A stretch of 64,000 nt of DNA, taken from the NCBI RefSeq assembly GCF_041361345.1, contig NZ_JBGKAD010000001.1:1736001-1800000 (forward strand), read 5' to 3'. Made by a program: the position numbers and the translations under genes. The stretch's first letter is position 1. Each line of letters begins with the position of its first letter. The notes under the pieces were generated by a model. That model did not search any database, was not told the DNA's origin, and saw only the letters and a program-made list of their open reading frames with translations. Below are positions 26,674 to 36,249 of this stretch, in pieces. Source of the DNA: Halobaculum sp. MBLA0147 (GTDB lineage: Archaea; Halobacteriota; Halobacteria; Halobacteriales; Haloferacaceae).

Positions 26674-27276
26674 CTACACCAGGCTACTCACGGTGAGCCC
26701 GACGGAGACGAGGATGGGCACGCTGGCGGCGATCGCCGCCTCCTTCGTCGTCACGTCGCGGGCGTGGCGAGTCGCGTACGTCAACAGGACACCCTGCCAC
26801 AGCGTGAACCCGACACCGGCGGCGCTCGACAGCCGGACGAGTTCGTGCGACTGGAGGCGCGCCTGTGCCGCTCCGAACTGCTGGATCGACGCCGGCGGCG
26901 CGATCGAGCCGAGCGCGACGTAGGTGGCACCCAGCCCGATCACGGACGAGACCAGTGCGGGGAGGAACGCCCACCCGGCGAGCCGGAGCGTCTCCCAGAA
27001 CGACCCCTCGCCGTCGAAGACCGCCGTGACGGCGTACAGCCAGACCGAGATCACCAGCCAGACGACCACCGGACTGAGTGCGGCCGCACCGATCCCGAAC
27101 GCGAGTGCGAACACCGCTCCGGCGCCGCCGAGCCCCGAGAAGAACTGCTGGATGGTCACCCACACCGTGAGCGCGCCGACGACCGTCGTCGCCAGCAACA
27201 ACAACACCGGCGAGAGCCAGTCCGTCTCGCGTGCCTGGTCGGCGAAGAACGCGTCCGGATCCGTCAGGAGGTTCAT
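26674..27276 (-). CDS. Yip1-family membrane protein
   Basis: A 200-residue protein with five predicted membrane helices (about 22-45, 55-80, 95-125, 145-165 and 175-195) and a short soluble N-terminus MNLLTDPDAFFADQA. The pattern DGEGSFWETLRLAGWAFLPAL is characteristic of Yip1-type domains found in archaea. In eukaryotes Yip1 relatives act in vesicle traffic; the archaeal role is unknown. I chose ATG 27276 over an upstream TTG because it starts right at the conserved segment. Confidence 0.8.
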   Translation of the reverse strand: MNLLTDPDAFFADQARETDWLSPVLLLLATTVVGALTVWVTIQQFFSGLGGAGAVFALAFGIGAAALSPVVVWLVISVWLYAVTAVFDGEGSFWETLRLAGWAFLPALVSSVIGLGATYVALGSIAPPASIQQFGAAQARLQSHELVRLSSAAGVGFTLWQGVLLTYATRHARDVTTKEAAIAASVPILVSVGLTVSSLV

Positions 27277-27424
27277 ACCGTCACTCGGTTCGGAGGGTGT
27301 GTTCAATCGTCGGCGTGTGTCTCACACCGTGAGACGGTGGCCGGACGGCGCCCTGGACGAGAGACGAGTCGTCGGGTCGTCCGACGATCGCCACGTCGCG
27401 TCGCCGCTCCCGACTTCCACCCCG

Positions 27425-29668
27425 TCACGCCGTCTCGTCCGCGTCGTCCGTCTCGACGGCGGGGTCGTGCGCGCGGAACCAGTCGTGGAGTTCCTCGATG
27501 CGTCTGGTGGTCCGACTCGGGTCGTCGACGTCGTGGTTCTCGCCGGTGTAGATCACCAGCTTCGCGTCGACACCCTGCTTGCGGACGCTGACGTAGAGCT
27601 GTTCGGCCTGCGTGGGCGGACACCGCCAGTCCTCCTCGCCGGCGGTGATCAGCAGTGGGGTGTCGACCGCGCCGACCCGCGACAGCGAGGAGATCTCGCG
27701 GTACGTCTCCGGGTTCTCCCACGGGACGCCGAACTCCCAGTCGTGCCAGTTGTGGTTGTCGTCCGTGCCGAAGTTGCCGTAGAAGTCGTAGATCCCGTGT
27801 TCCGGCGCGGCCGCCGCGAACTGGTCCGTGCGGGTGACGACGTGGGCCGTCGTGATCCCGCCGTACGAGAAGCCGGTACAGAACAGCCGATCCGGGTCGG
27901 CGACGCCGTCGGCGACCAACTCGTCCGTCAGCGACACCACGTCGTCCGTCTCCAACTCGCCGCGGGTGCCCGCCAACTGCTCCGCGAACGCGCGGCCGTA
28001 GGAGGTGGAGCCGCGGTAGTTCGGCTTCGCGACGACGTAGCCGTGGCTCGTCCAGTAGGCCACGTCGAAACGGAACGTCGGCGCGTCGTAGCTCATCGGC
28101 CCGCCGTGGATGGCGACCACCGTCGGCCGCGGGTCGTCCGTCTCCGGGTCGTAGTCTGCCGGGTAGTACGTCACGGCCTCGATCTCCTCGCCGTCGCTGT
28201 TCTCGTAGCGCCGGACCTCGGCGTCCGGCAGCGGGCGATCCGTCGCCCAGTCCTCGTTGAACGCGGTGACACGCGCGAGCGGCCCGCCGGTCTCGTCGGG
28301 GCGCAACTCCCCGGCGTCCAACGCGTACACCTCCGGCGGGGCGTCGGGGCGTGCCAGTCCCAGCGCGACCGTGTCGCCGGTGAGGTCGAACGCCTCGATC
28401 TCGCGGTGGCGCCCCTGCCGGTCGTACGCGCGTCGCGGTTCCCCGTCGACCGGGAGGACCGCGAGTCGCGTCCACGCCTCGTCGGCGATCGGCACGACCA
28501 CCGTCTCGTCGTCGAGCCACGCCAGCGTCCCCTCCCGCGCCACCGTGCGGTCGAGGGCCGCCGACAGCGACTCGTAGTCGCCGTCACCGGGCGCGACGCC
28601 CGTGTCCTCGGGGCCGTCGCCGGGCGCAACGCTCGTGTCCTCGGGGCCGTCGCCGACCGCGTGGGTGGGGTCGTCCGTCAGGTGGAACACCTCGGCCGGA
28701 CGGTACCAGTTCTCGTGGTCGCGTCCGACGACGGCGAGCGTGTCGCCGTCGGGTGACCACGTCGGCTGGGCGAACGCCCGCGCGCCGTCGGTGAGACGGC
28801 GGGCGTCGGTGCCGTCCGGGGCGATCGTGAACACGTCGTACGCGCCGGAGTCGTCCGGCCACGCGGCGGCGTTGCGACAGAACGCGATTCGGTCGGTCGG
28901 CCCCCACGCGGGCTGGAGGCCCGCCAGCGGTTCGACCGCGCCGGCGCCGTAGGCGTCGTCGAGTCGCGTCGGGTCGAACTCGTCGTCGAGCGAGCAGACG
29001 AACAGGTACGTCGTCACGTCGTCGAGCCACCCGACGCCGTCGGCCTTGTGCTGGAGTCGTGTCACCTCGATCGGCCCGTCGTCCTCGCGACGCTGGCGGA
29101 GGTACTCGCGGTCCGTCGCCGTCGGATCGCGGGCGGCCGCGACGAGTCGTTCCCCGTCCGGGGCCAAGTCGAACCCGGAGACACCCTCCGGGAACGCCGT
29201 CACCCGTCTGGCGTCGCCCCCGAGCGCGAGGTCGTACACCCACACCTGCGGGCGCGGTCCCTCGCCGATCCGCTCGTCGCCGTCGTCGGTCTCGTCGCCG
29301 GCGTCGGCGTCACCGGCGGCGTCGATCTCGTCGTCACCGGCAGCGTCGGCGTCACCGCGGTCGCCGTCGTCACCGTCGCCACCGTCGCCGTTGCCCCACT
29401 CGTGACCGAGGTCGTCGTCGCGTGCCGCGAGGAACGCCAGGCGGTCACCGTCCGGCCCCCACGTCGGGCTCGCGGCGCTCGACGCACGCGAGAGACGGTG
29501 CGGGTCGCGCGAGCCGTCGGTCGGAGCGACGTACAGTGCGGTCCGCGTCTCGTCGGCCTCGGGGTCGGACTCCTCGACGACGACCGCGACGCGGTCGCCG
29601 CTCGGCGAGAGTGACACCTCCGTCACCGGTCGGAGGTCGTGTACCGCAGTCAGGTCGATCTCGTCCAT
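27425..29668 (-). CDS. S9 family peptidase (acylaminoacyl/prolyl oligopeptidase type)
   Basis: A 747-residue cytoplasmic serine peptidase. The first 480 residues form a beta-propeller with TolB-like repeats (WSPDGDTLAVVG, APDGERLVAAARD). The catalytic alpha/beta-hydrolase domain follows, with oxyanion segment HGGPMSYD, nucleophile GFSYGG, Asp in GEEDWRCPP and His in GENHD. Such enzymes hydrolyse short peptides or blocked N-termini. Two acidic low-complexity inserts interrupt the propeller; one contains an 11-residue duplication (GDGPEDT type). ATG at 29668 gives the family's usual N-terminus. Expression seems independent of neighbours. Confidence 0.93.
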   Translation of the reverse strand: MDEIDLTAVHDLRPVTEVSLSPSGDRVAVVVEESDPEADETRTALYVAPTDGSRDPHRLSRASSAASPTWGPDGDRLAFLAARDDDLGHEWGNGDGGDGDDGDRGDADAAGDDEIDAAGDADAGDETDDGDERIGEGPRPQVWVYDLALGGDARRVTAFPEGVSGFDLAPDGERLVAAARDPTATDREYLRQRREDDGPIEVTRLQHKADGVGWLDDVTTYLFVCSLDDEFDPTRLDDAYGAGAVEPLAGLQPAWGPTDRIAFCRNAAAWPDDSGAYDVFTIAPDGTDARRLTDGARAFAQPTWSPDGDTLAVVGRDHENWYRPAEVFHLTDDPTHAVGDGPEDTSVAPGDGPEDTGVAPGDGDYESLSAALDRTVAREGTLAWLDDETVVVPIADEAWTRLAVLPVDGEPRRAYDRQGRHREIEAFDLTGDTVALGLARPDAPPEVYALDAGELRPDETGGPLARVTAFNEDWATDRPLPDAEVRRYENSDGEEIEAVTYYPADYDPETDDPRPTVVAIHGGPMSYDAPTFRFDVAYWTSHGYVVAKPNYRGSTSYGRAFAEQLAGTRGELETDDVVSLTDELVADGVADPDRLFCTGFSYGGITTAHVVTRTDQFAAAAPEHGIYDFYGNFGTDDNHNWHDWEFGVPWENPETYREISSLSRVGAVDTPLLITAGEEDWRCPPTQAEQLYVSVRKQGVDAKLVIYTGENHDVDDPSRTTRRIEELHDWFRAHDPAVETDDADETA
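28587..28652. repeat. In-frame 33-bp duplication in the S9 peptidase gene
   Basis: Two imperfect copies of a 33-bp unit encode 11-residue segments of type GDGPEDTSVAP. They sit in a loop of the propeller domain. They resemble the other short in-frame repeats of this window and are probably structurally neutral. Confidence 0.7.
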
Positions 29669-29774
29669 GCCCCGTCCGTCGGGCGGTCGCTCACTTGGTC
29701 GTTCGGGTAGCGGGTCTCGCCGCGAGACACTGCCGGCGGTGCCGTTATGCCGCGGCGGCCGGTACGCCGGACGG

Positions 29775-30671
29775 ATGGCGGACACAGCGGGAGGAACGGC
29801 GAACACCACCGAGCATACGACCACCAGACGCCGGGCACTCCGACGACTCGGCACCGGTCTCGGCGTCGGCGCCGGGACGACCCTCGCCGGCTGCGTCGGG
29901 GGCGGCGACGCGGTGGTGTCGGTGCTCGCGGCCGGGAGCCTCCAGTACGCGCTCGACACGCGCCTCCGCGAACGGACGGACCGGCAGCTCAGCGTGGAGA
30001 CGCGCGGCTCGGCGGCCTGTGCACGCATGGTGGCGGAGGGGCTGCGCGACCCGGACGTGTTGGCGCTGGCCGATCCGCGGCTGTTCGACGGGCTCGCGAC
30101 GCGGTACACTGCCTTCGCGACGAACGCGCTGGTCGTCGCGTACGCGCCCGACACGAGTGTCGGGGCGCGCGTCGCCGAGGCCGACGTGCCGTTCGACCCG
30201 CTGTTTTCCGCCGATGCACGACTGGGCCGGACGGACCCGGACGCCGACCCACTCGGCTACCGCACGCTGTTCGCGCTGCGACTCGCCCGCGACCGGTGGG
30301 GGCGCGACTACCCGTCGCTGCTCGCGCCCGAGCAGGTGGTCCCCGAGACGGAGTTGCTCGCGACGCTCGCGACCGGCTCACTCGACGCGGTCGTCGCCTA
30401 CCGCAACATGGCCGTCGACCACGACCAGCCGTTCCGGACGCTCCCGGCGACCGTCGACCTCTCGACACCGCGTCACGCCGCCGAGTACCGCCAGTACACG
30501 TACGAACTCCCAGACGGGCAGGTGGTTCGGGGGGCGCCGATCACGTACGGTGCGACGCTGCGCCACGAGCGGCCCGCGACGCGGGCGGTCTTCGAGACGC
30601 TCGTCGCCGGCGACTGGCTGGGCGGGGGGTTCGACGTGCCGGCGGCGTACCCGACCGAGCGGTCGGTGTGA
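29775..30671 (+). CDS. Tat-exported solute-binding lipoprotein (WtpA/ModA-like)
   Basis: A 298-residue protein. The N-terminus has twin arginines (TTRRRALRRLG) followed by a hydrophobic stretch and lipobox LAGC, so it should be exported folded by Tat and anchored by a lipid. The mature part has VSVLAAGSLQYALDTRLRE, the start of tungstate/molybdate-type binding proteins, and VVAYRNMAVDHDQPFRTLP in the second lobe. The anion specificity is inferred. No permease or ATPase lies next to it. The ATG at 29775 fits the signal peptide length; the gene is divergent from the S9 peptidase with about 106 bp between. Confidence 0.82.
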   Translation: MADTAGGTANTTEHTTTRRRALRRLGTGLGVGAGTTLAGCVGGGDAVVSVLAAGSLQYALDTRLRERTDRQLSVETRGSAACARMVAEGLRDPDVLALADPRLFDGLATRYTAFATNALVVAYAPDTSVGARVAEADVPFDPLFSADARLGRTDPDADPLGYRTLFALRLARDRWGRDYPSLLAPEQVVPETELLATLATGSLDAVVAYRNMAVDHDQPFRTLPATVDLSTPRHAAEYRQYTYELPDGQVVRGAPITYGATLRHERPATRAVFETLVAGDWLGGGFDVPAAYPTERSV

Positions 30672-30712
30672 GTGGAGACGCGAGACCCAGTACGGGAGAC
30701 GCGACACCGTCG

Positions 30713-31744
30713 TCAGAGGCCGTCGAGCACCGTCTCCGCGACGTGGGCGACGGCACGACTCCGGCGGCGACGCGTCTCGAAGGCTGCCCGAGCGTCGGCG
30801 ACGGCGTAGTCGTCGCGCTCGAACGCCACGTCCGGGTAGTCCACGCCGGTCAACACGAGCGGCTCGGGCGGCGCGGGTGGGACACCCTCGTGGGTCGCCA
30901 CCGGCTCCGGGTCGAGCAGTCGTCGGACGCGGTCGAGCGTCGTCTCCCCGGTCGCGACGCCGCGGACGACGGTCGCCAGTCGCCGCACGAGTTGCCGGGG
31001 GAACCCGTCGGCCGCGACCCGGAGCACGAGTCCGTCGACCGCACCCGCCTCGCCGCCGGTCGTGTCACTCCCTCGCGTCGCCGTGTCTCCACTGGTCACC
31101 GCGTCTGCCCGCGAGATCCCGCCGACCGGGTCGACGGAACACGACAGCGTCCGTTCCGTCCCCGTCTCGTCGGGCGTGAGATCGGCGAAGTCGTGGGTGC
31201 CCGACACCGCCTCGGCGGCGGCCCGTGCTCGGTCGAGTGACAGTCCCGACTCGGGTGTCGTCTCGCCGGTGGGCCGCTCCGCCGTCGGGTCGAGCGAGCC
31301 GTGTGGCCCGACGAGGTGGTAGCGGTAGCGCCGTCGCGTCGCGTCGTGTGTGGCGTGAAAGTCGTCGGGTACGTCGGCGGCCGCCCAGACGTGGACCGCG
31401 TCGGGGAGGTGGGCGTTCAGCGGGCGGGGAGCGAGCCAGTCGGGCGCGTCGAAAGCGACGGTCTGTGCGACCGCCGACACGCCCGCGTCCGTCCGTCCAG
31501 CCGCCGCGTACCCCGACGGCGTCGGGCGGGAGGCGGACGACGCCGACGGCGCGTCGGCGGTCTCGGCCGCCGGCGGCGCGTCGGACTCGTCGCTCGCGGC
31601 TGTCGAGTGAGGGTCGTCGGGCGACGCCAGCAACTCCAGCGAGACGAGTGCGTCGAGGATCGCGTCCGACACCGTCGGCACGTCCGGCTGGCGCTGGAAC
31701 CCGTGGAACGGCCGGCCGTCGTACGCCACGCGGTAGGCGCGCAC
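30713..31744 (-). CDS. truA: tRNA pseudouridine synthase A
   Basis: A 343-residue enzyme that converts uridines in the tRNA anticodon arm to pseudouridine. AGRTDAGVSA carries the catalytic Asp (near residue 75), and RRYRYHL plus GTHDFADLTPDE are family blocks. Haloarchaeal acidic inserts (SDESDAPPAAETADAPS and a Gly/Thr loop before GLVLRVAADGFPRQLVRR) make it longer than bacterial TruA (about 270). GTG at 31744 gives the expected VRAYRVAYDGRPFHGFQRQ start. It converges with the lipoprotein gene, leaving 41 bp. Confidence 0.92.
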   Translation of the reverse strand: MRAYRVAYDGRPFHGFQRQPDVPTVSDAILDALVSLELLASPDDPHSTAASDESDAPPAAETADAPSASSASRPTPSGYAAAGRTDAGVSAVAQTVAFDAPDWLAPRPLNAHLPDAVHVWAAADVPDDFHATHDATRRRYRYHLVGPHGSLDPTAERPTGETTPESGLSLDRARAAAEAVSGTHDFADLTPDETGTERTLSCSVDPVGGISRADAVTSGDTATRGSDTTGGEAGAVDGLVLRVAADGFPRQLVRRLATVVRGVATGETTLDRVRRLLDPEPVATHEGVPPAPPEPLVLTGVDYPDVAFERDDYAVADARAAFETRRRRSRAVAHVAETVLDGL

Positions 31745-31901
31745 ACTCGTCGTCGGCCGGCGAGTGTGAAGAGTCGTGTGGGCGACGCCCGCGGACGGCG
31801 AGCGTCGAGAGTGGTCTGGGCGAGGACGGTGAACCCGAGTTCGGAGTCGGCGAGAACGCCAGACACGACGACGAGTCACCTCGTCCCCGATCCGAGAGCA
31901 G

Positions 31902-33578
31902 TCAGTCGTCGGCCGTCGGCGCTGGGGGACCACCGCCCTGCGTGCCCCCCGTCGTGGCGTGCTCGGACAACTCGAACGCGTCGAGCCGGTCTTCGAGCCC
32001 GTCGACGGCGTCCGTCAGGTCGGCGGTGCGGTCGGCGAGACGGGCGACCCGGTCGGCCTGCGCCTCGCCGGCCGCGACGGCGTCGTCCGCGTCGCTGGCC
32101 GTCTCGCGGGCGAGCGTGGCGACGCTCTCGGCGACGCTGGCGACCTCCTCGGCCGTCGCCGCCTGATCGTCCGTCGCGTCGTCGACGGAGTCGACACTCG
32201 CACGGACCTCCTCGACCGTCGCGACCACCTCGTCGAGGCGCCCGACCACCGTCTCGACCGTCGCGACACCCTCGTCGACGTGGTCGTCCGTCCGCTCGAT
32301 GGCCGCCGCCGTCGCCTCCGTCGCCGCCCGCGTGTCGGCGACCGTGGCGGCGATCTCCTCGGTCGCGTCGCTCGCCTCCTCCGCGAGACTCTTGACCTCG
32401 TCGGCGACGACCGCGAACCCGTCGGCCGCACCGTCGTCGACGCCGCCGTCCCCGCCGGCTCGGGCCGCCTCGACGTTCGCGTTCAGCGCCAACATGTTCG
32501 TCTGGTCGGCCACGTCCTCGATCAGTTCGACCAACTCGCCGATCTCGCCGACGGTGGTCTGGAGCCGCTCCACCTCGGCCGCGGTCGCGTCCATCTCCGC
32601 GCGGATCGCGTCCATCTCGTCGATCGCCTCGCCGGCCGCCTCGGCGGCCGCCTCGCCGCGGTCGGCCGCCGTCGCCGTCCGGTCGGCGATCTCGCCCGCC
32701 GAGGCGGCGACCTCCTCGACCGTCGCCGACAGCGAACTCACCTCGTCGCTCACCTGCGCGAGTCGCTCCTCCTGTTCGTCGGCCGCCTCGCTGATCTGGG
32801 TGACCGCCACGACCGTCCGCTCGTTGTCGCTCGCGAGGTGGTCCGTCTCCGTCTCGAAGGTGTCGGCCGTCGTCTCCACCTCCTCCGCGAACGCCCGCAC
32901 CTCGCCGACGGTCCGTTCCAGCCGGGCGAGCGTCTCGTTGGTCTCGTCGGCGAGCCGCGCCAGCGCCTCGTGGTCGGTGTCGGCGTCGAGGCGAACGGTC
33001 AGGTCGCCGGCCGCCGCGTCGTCCAACGTCTCTCCGAACTCGTCGGCGACGGTCCGCATCTCCGCCGCCAGCCGCTCCGCCTCCTCGCGGGCCGCCTCCG
33101 CCTCGCGCTCGGCGTCCTCGGCGGCCTCGATCCGTGCCTGGAGGTCGTCGCGCAAGCCGTCGAGTGCGTCCGCCAGCGAGCCGAGTTCGTCGCGCCGTCC
33201 CTCGTCGAACGTCACGTCGAAGTCGCCGTCTGCGAGTCGGTGGACCCGTGCGGTGAGTTGGTTCGAGGCGCCGATGAGTGTGAGCGCGACGACGACGAGC
33301 GTCGCGAACAACACCGCGAAGACGGCCGTCCCGGCGACCAGCGCGGGGACGAACCCGGCCGTCCCCGGCGGGTAGACGACACCGAGCACGACCGCCGCGA
33401 CGAGTCCCCCGGCCGCGAGGTACGTGACGACCACCTGTCGGACCATCCGCCGCTGGACCGCGACCGGGTAGAGTCGTTCGAGTCCCAGGTCGACGAAGAA
33501 CCGCTCGACCGCGCTCAACTCGGCGGTGGTCCCGCCGTCCGTCCGTGGGTCGCCCCCGGTGCGACCAGTTCGAGACAT
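31902..33578 (-). CDS. Methyl-accepting chemotaxis transducer (Htr type)
   Basis: A 558-residue transducer. Two adjacent membrane helices (about 48-68 and 74-98) leave almost no extracellular domain, so it probably senses an internal cue or a membrane partner. A HAMP domain (ASNQLTARVHRLADGDFDV) and a coiled-coil region precede the signalling hairpin, whose tip reads VADQTNMLALNANVEAARAG. Between this and GFAVVADEVKSLAEEA there is an insertion of about nine residues (GDGGVDDGAAD). It should couple to CheA/CheW, which are not in the window. ATG at 33578; a TATA-like CATTTATTGC is just upstream. Confidence 0.93.
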   Translation of the reverse strand: MSRTGRTGGDPRTDGGTTAELSAVERFFVDLGLERLYPVAVQRRMVRQVVVTYLAAGGLVAAVVLGVVYPPGTAGFVPALVAGTAVFAVLFATLVVVALTLIGASNQLTARVHRLADGDFDVTFDEGRRDELGSLADALDGLRDDLQARIEAAEDAEREAEAAREEAERLAAEMRTVADEFGETLDDAAAGDLTVRLDADTDHEALARLADETNETLARLERTVGEVRAFAEEVETTADTFETETDHLASDNERTVVAVTQISEAADEQEERLAQVSDEVSSLSATVEEVAASAGEIADRTATAADRGEAAAEAAGEAIDEMDAIRAEMDATAAEVERLQTTVGEIGELVELIEDVADQTNMLALNANVEAARAGGDGGVDDGAADGFAVVADEVKSLAEEASDATEEIAATVADTRAATEATAAAIERTDDHVDEGVATVETVVGRLDEVVATVEEVRASVDSVDDATDDQAATAEEVASVAESVATLARETASDADDAVAAGEAQADRVARLADRTADLTDAVDGLEDRLDAFELSEHATTGGTQGGGPPAPTADD

Positions 33579-33680
33579 ACCGTCCGGAAGAGTGAGAACT
33601 GCAATAAATGTCGCGTTGTTCGCGGAGCCGCGAGAAGTCGAGACGTCCCGCTCGTGGGGTCGGTCGCTCCGAGTGACGAC

Positions 33681-34937
33681 TCAGGGCCAGTTGCCGGAGT
33701 TCTCGTAGGCGTCGACGACGCGCTGGATCGCGACGACGTACGCCGCGGTCCGGAGGTTCGGCGCGTCGGTGTCCTCGAAGGCGTCGATCATGTCGTCGAA
33801 GCCGTCCGTGATGTGCCGTTCCAGTTCCTCGTTGACCTTCTCCTCGGTCCAGTAGAAGCGCTGGCGGTTCTGGACCCACTCGAAGTACGAGACGGTGACA
33901 CCGCCCGCGTTCGCGAGGATGTCCGGGACGACGTAGGTGTCGGACTCCGCGAGCACGTCGTCGGCCTCGGGGGTCAGCGGCCCGTTGGCGGCCTCGACGA
34001 TCACGTCCGCCTGCACGTCCGTCGCGAGGTCACCGTCGATGGCGTTCTCGAGAGCCGCCGGCACCAGCAGGTCCACGTCCAGCGTCAGCAGGTCCTCGTT
34101 GGTCAGCTCCTCGGCGGCACCCTCGTAGCCGCTGACGGACCCGGTCTCGCGTTTGAACTCCTTGACGGCGACCGCGTCGAGTCCGTCGGGGTCGTGGATC
34201 GCGCCGCTGGAGTCGGAGACGGCGACGACGGTGCCGCCCTGCCGTTCGATCAACTTCGCGGCGATCCAGCCGGCGTTGCCGTACCCCTGCACGGCGACCG
34301 TCGCGTCCGCGAGGTCGCGGTCGAGGTACTCGAAGATCTCGCGGCTGGCGAACATCGTCGAGCGGCCGGTCGCCTCGACGCGACCGGCACTCCCGCCGTT
34401 GTCCGGTGCCTTGCCGGTGATGACGCCCGGCGCGGTCGTGTTCTCCAGCGTCTCGTAGGTGTCTTTGATCCAGTTCATCTCCCGCTGGCCCGTGTTCACG
34501 TCCGGCGCGGGCACGTCGCGGTCGACCCCGATCAGCGGGCGGAGTTCCTTCCCGAACGACCGCGTGAGCCGTTCGAGTTCGCTCTCGGAGTACTCCGACG
34601 GGTCGACGACGATGCCACCCTTCCCACCGCCGTAGGGGACGTTCGCGATGGCACACTTGTACACCATCCAGCCGGACAGCGCCTTCACCTCGTCGCGCGT
34701 GACGCCCGGGTGGTAGCGGATCCCGCCCTTGTACGGCCCGCGGTCGCCGTTGAACTGCGAGCGGAACGCCTCGAACACCTCGATGGTGCCGTCGTCGAGT
34801 TCCACCGAGAGGTTCGTCTCCAGTACGCGCTCGGGGTGTTTCAGCCGCGCGAGCACGTCGTCGGCCACGTCGAGGTGACGCGCCGCGTCGTCGATCTGCT
34901 CTTGGAGACTCTCGAACGGGTTCGCCTCGTCGGACAT
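33681..34937 (-). CDS. gdh: Glutamate dehydrogenase
   Basis: A 418-residue hexameric-type enzyme interconverting glutamate and 2-oxoglutarate plus ammonium. [13 protein letters not shown] and [14 protein letters not shown] contain the substrate-binding lysines, and [16 protein letters not shown] is the Rossmann nucleotide loop; the final third has [17 protein letters not shown]. Coenzyme preference cannot be read with certainty. Length is normal. ATG at 34937. It lies downstream of, and on the same strand as, a CitE-like lyase gene, 302 bp away, so 2-oxoglutarate/glutamate supply to a neighbouring CoA pathway is possible. Confidence 0.96.
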   Translation of the reverse strand: MSDEANPFESLQEQIDDAARHLDVADDVLARLKHPERVLETNLSVELDDGTIEVFEAFRSQFNGDRGPYKGGIRYHPGVTRDEVKALSGWMVYKCAIANVPYGGGKGGIVVDPSEYSESELERLTRSFGKELRPLIGVDRDVPAPDVNTGQREMNWIKDTYETLENTTAPGVITGKAPDNGGSAGRVEATGRSTMFASREIFEYLDRDLADATVAVQGYGNAGWIAAKLIERQGGTVVAVSDSSGAIHDPDGLDAVAVKEFKRETGSVSGYEGAAEELTNEDLLTLDVDLLVPAALENAIDGDLATDVQADVIVEAANGPLTPEADDVLAESDTYVVPDILANAGGVTVSYFEWVQNRQRFYWTEEKVNEELERHITDGFDDMIDAFEDTDAPNLRTAAYVVAIQRVVDAYENSGNWP

Positions 34938-35239
34938 ACCTCACGGAGAGTGACCACCCCCCGTAAGCGTGTCGAATCAATAGCATACCCAGTCCTATTA
35001 CGCCCTTAGTTGCCTTCCCCTCGTGTACCTGTCTCGTGGGAGACCGCCCCGCTCGGCGCCGGAGACCGCCGAATCGTGGACTCGGAATCGAGTAGTCGTC
35101 TGGGTCCGACGGGTCGGCAGGTGTGTCAACAGTGTGGTACGTCGGGGACTACTCCGTCGGCACTCGCGGACTACTCCGGCGGTCCGTCGGGGGCTGCTCC
35201 GGTGGTACGTCGCGGACTACTCCACTGGTACGTCGGGAC
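34938..35239. other. Non-coding region before gdh
   Basis: Roughly 300 bp lacks a supportable gene. The part nearest gdh is AT-richer, with TATA-like sequences around 34975-35005 (for example ATAGCATACC), and probably holds its promoter. The rest holds an imperfect 23-bp repeat array described separately. Confidence 0.5.
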
Positions 35240-35249
35240 CTACTCTCCC
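35136..35249. repeat. Five imperfect 23-bp tandem repeats
   Basis: Units of type ggtacgtcggggactactcc begin at about 35136, 35159, 35181, 35204 and 35227; spacing is 22-23 bp. The last unit runs over the stop codon and final codons of the CitE-like gene. Copies are diverged, so the array is older than the in-frame repeats. It lies about 200-310 bp upstream of gdh. Confidence 0.75.
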
Positions 35250-36106
35250 GGCTCGAACGCTCGTCCGGCGGCGAGTGCGCGGTCGCGGACGCGTTCGGCC
35301 TGTGCGATCAGGGGTGCGTCGATCATCTCGCCGTCGACCTCGAAGACGCCGCGTCCCTCGGCGGCGGCGCGGTCGCGGGCCGCCAACACCCGTTCGGCCC
35401 ACGCGATCCGGTCGTCGTCGGGGGTGAACGCCTCGTTGATCGGCCCGACCTGCGACGGGTGGATCGCCATCTTCCCGTCGTAGCCGAACTCGACGGCCGT
35501 CCGGGTGTCCTCGCGGAGTCCCGCCTCGTCGGAGAAGTCCGTGTAGAGGGTGTCGACGGCGTCGATTCCCGCCGCGGCGGCGGCGGTCACCACGCGCTGG
35601 CGGGCGTACAGCACCTCCGTCCCCGCGTCCGTGCGGGTCGCGCCCACGTCGGCCGCCAGATCCTCCGCGCCGAACACCAGCGCGTCCGTCGCCGGCTCGT
35701 CGGCGACGGAGACGGCGTTCACGACGCCGCGTGCGGTCTCCAACAGTGCGAGCACCGGACAGTCGAAGCCGTGGATCGACAGCAGGTCGGCCGTCTCCGC
35801 GACCGTCTCGGCGTCGGCCACCTTCGGTACCATCACGGAGTCCGGCACCGCGTCGGCGTCTGCCAGCGCCGCGAGGTCGGCGTCGCGAGCCTCGGGTGTC
35901 CCGCCGAGTCTGACGCACACCTCCGCGTCCGGGTCGAACTCGGGGTCCGTCAGGACGGCGGCGACCGCCTCGCGGGCCGCCGGGCGGGCGTCGGGTGCGA
36001 CGGCGTCCTCGAGGTCGATCGCGATCACGTCCGGGTCCGCACGCGGGGCCTTGCGGACCAGGTCGGGCTGGTCGCCGGGCGAGAACAGGAGACTACGTCT
36101 GGGCAC
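35240..36106 (-). CDS. CitE-like HpcH/HpaI family CoA-ester lyase
   Basis: A 288-residue TIM-barrel lyase. RRSLLFSPGDQPD at the start, AIDLEDAVAP near 30-39, and GAEDLAADVG in the middle (metal ligands Asp/Glu) are CitE hallmarks. Family reactions cleave malyl-CoA, methylmalyl-CoA or citramalyl-CoA. Haloarchaea use one such enzyme in the methylaspartate cycle. The MaoC gene next to it, divergently transcribed, would supply or remove the hydroxyacyl-CoA. GTG at 36106 matches the usual family start; an in-frame TTG ten codons upstream is less likely. The exact substrate is not determined from sequence. Confidence 0.88.
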   Translation of the reverse strand: MPRRSLLFSPGDQPDLVRKAPRADPDVIAIDLEDAVAPDARPAAREAVAAVLTDPEFDPDAEVCVRLGGTPEARDADLAALADADAVPDSVMVPKVADAETVAETADLLSIHGFDCPVLALLETARGVVNAVSVADEPATDALVFGAEDLAADVGATRTDAGTEVLYARQRVVTAAAAAGIDAVDTLYTDFSDEAGLREDTRTAVEFGYDGKMAIHPSQVGPINEAFTPDDDRIAWAERVLAARDRAAAEGRGVFEVDGEMIDAPLIAQAERVRDRALAAGRAFEPGE

Positions 36107-36249
36107 ACCCGGGGTGTGTGCCGGTGACGGCTTCAACCATGTGGTCGGGGGTCCCCGAGTGCGAGTCTCACCCGACGGGTCACCCGTGTCTGAACACTAC
36201 CGAGCGGCGACCCGGAAGACTCTCGGCGGTCGTCGCCGACGGCTCGCGT

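Noticed and set aside
31959-35009. A very long open frame (over 1000 codons) antisense to the transducer and gdh genes
   Set aside because: It is a shadow of high-GC coding sequence: Arg/Val-rich, no family match, and the opposite strand encodes two clear enzymes.
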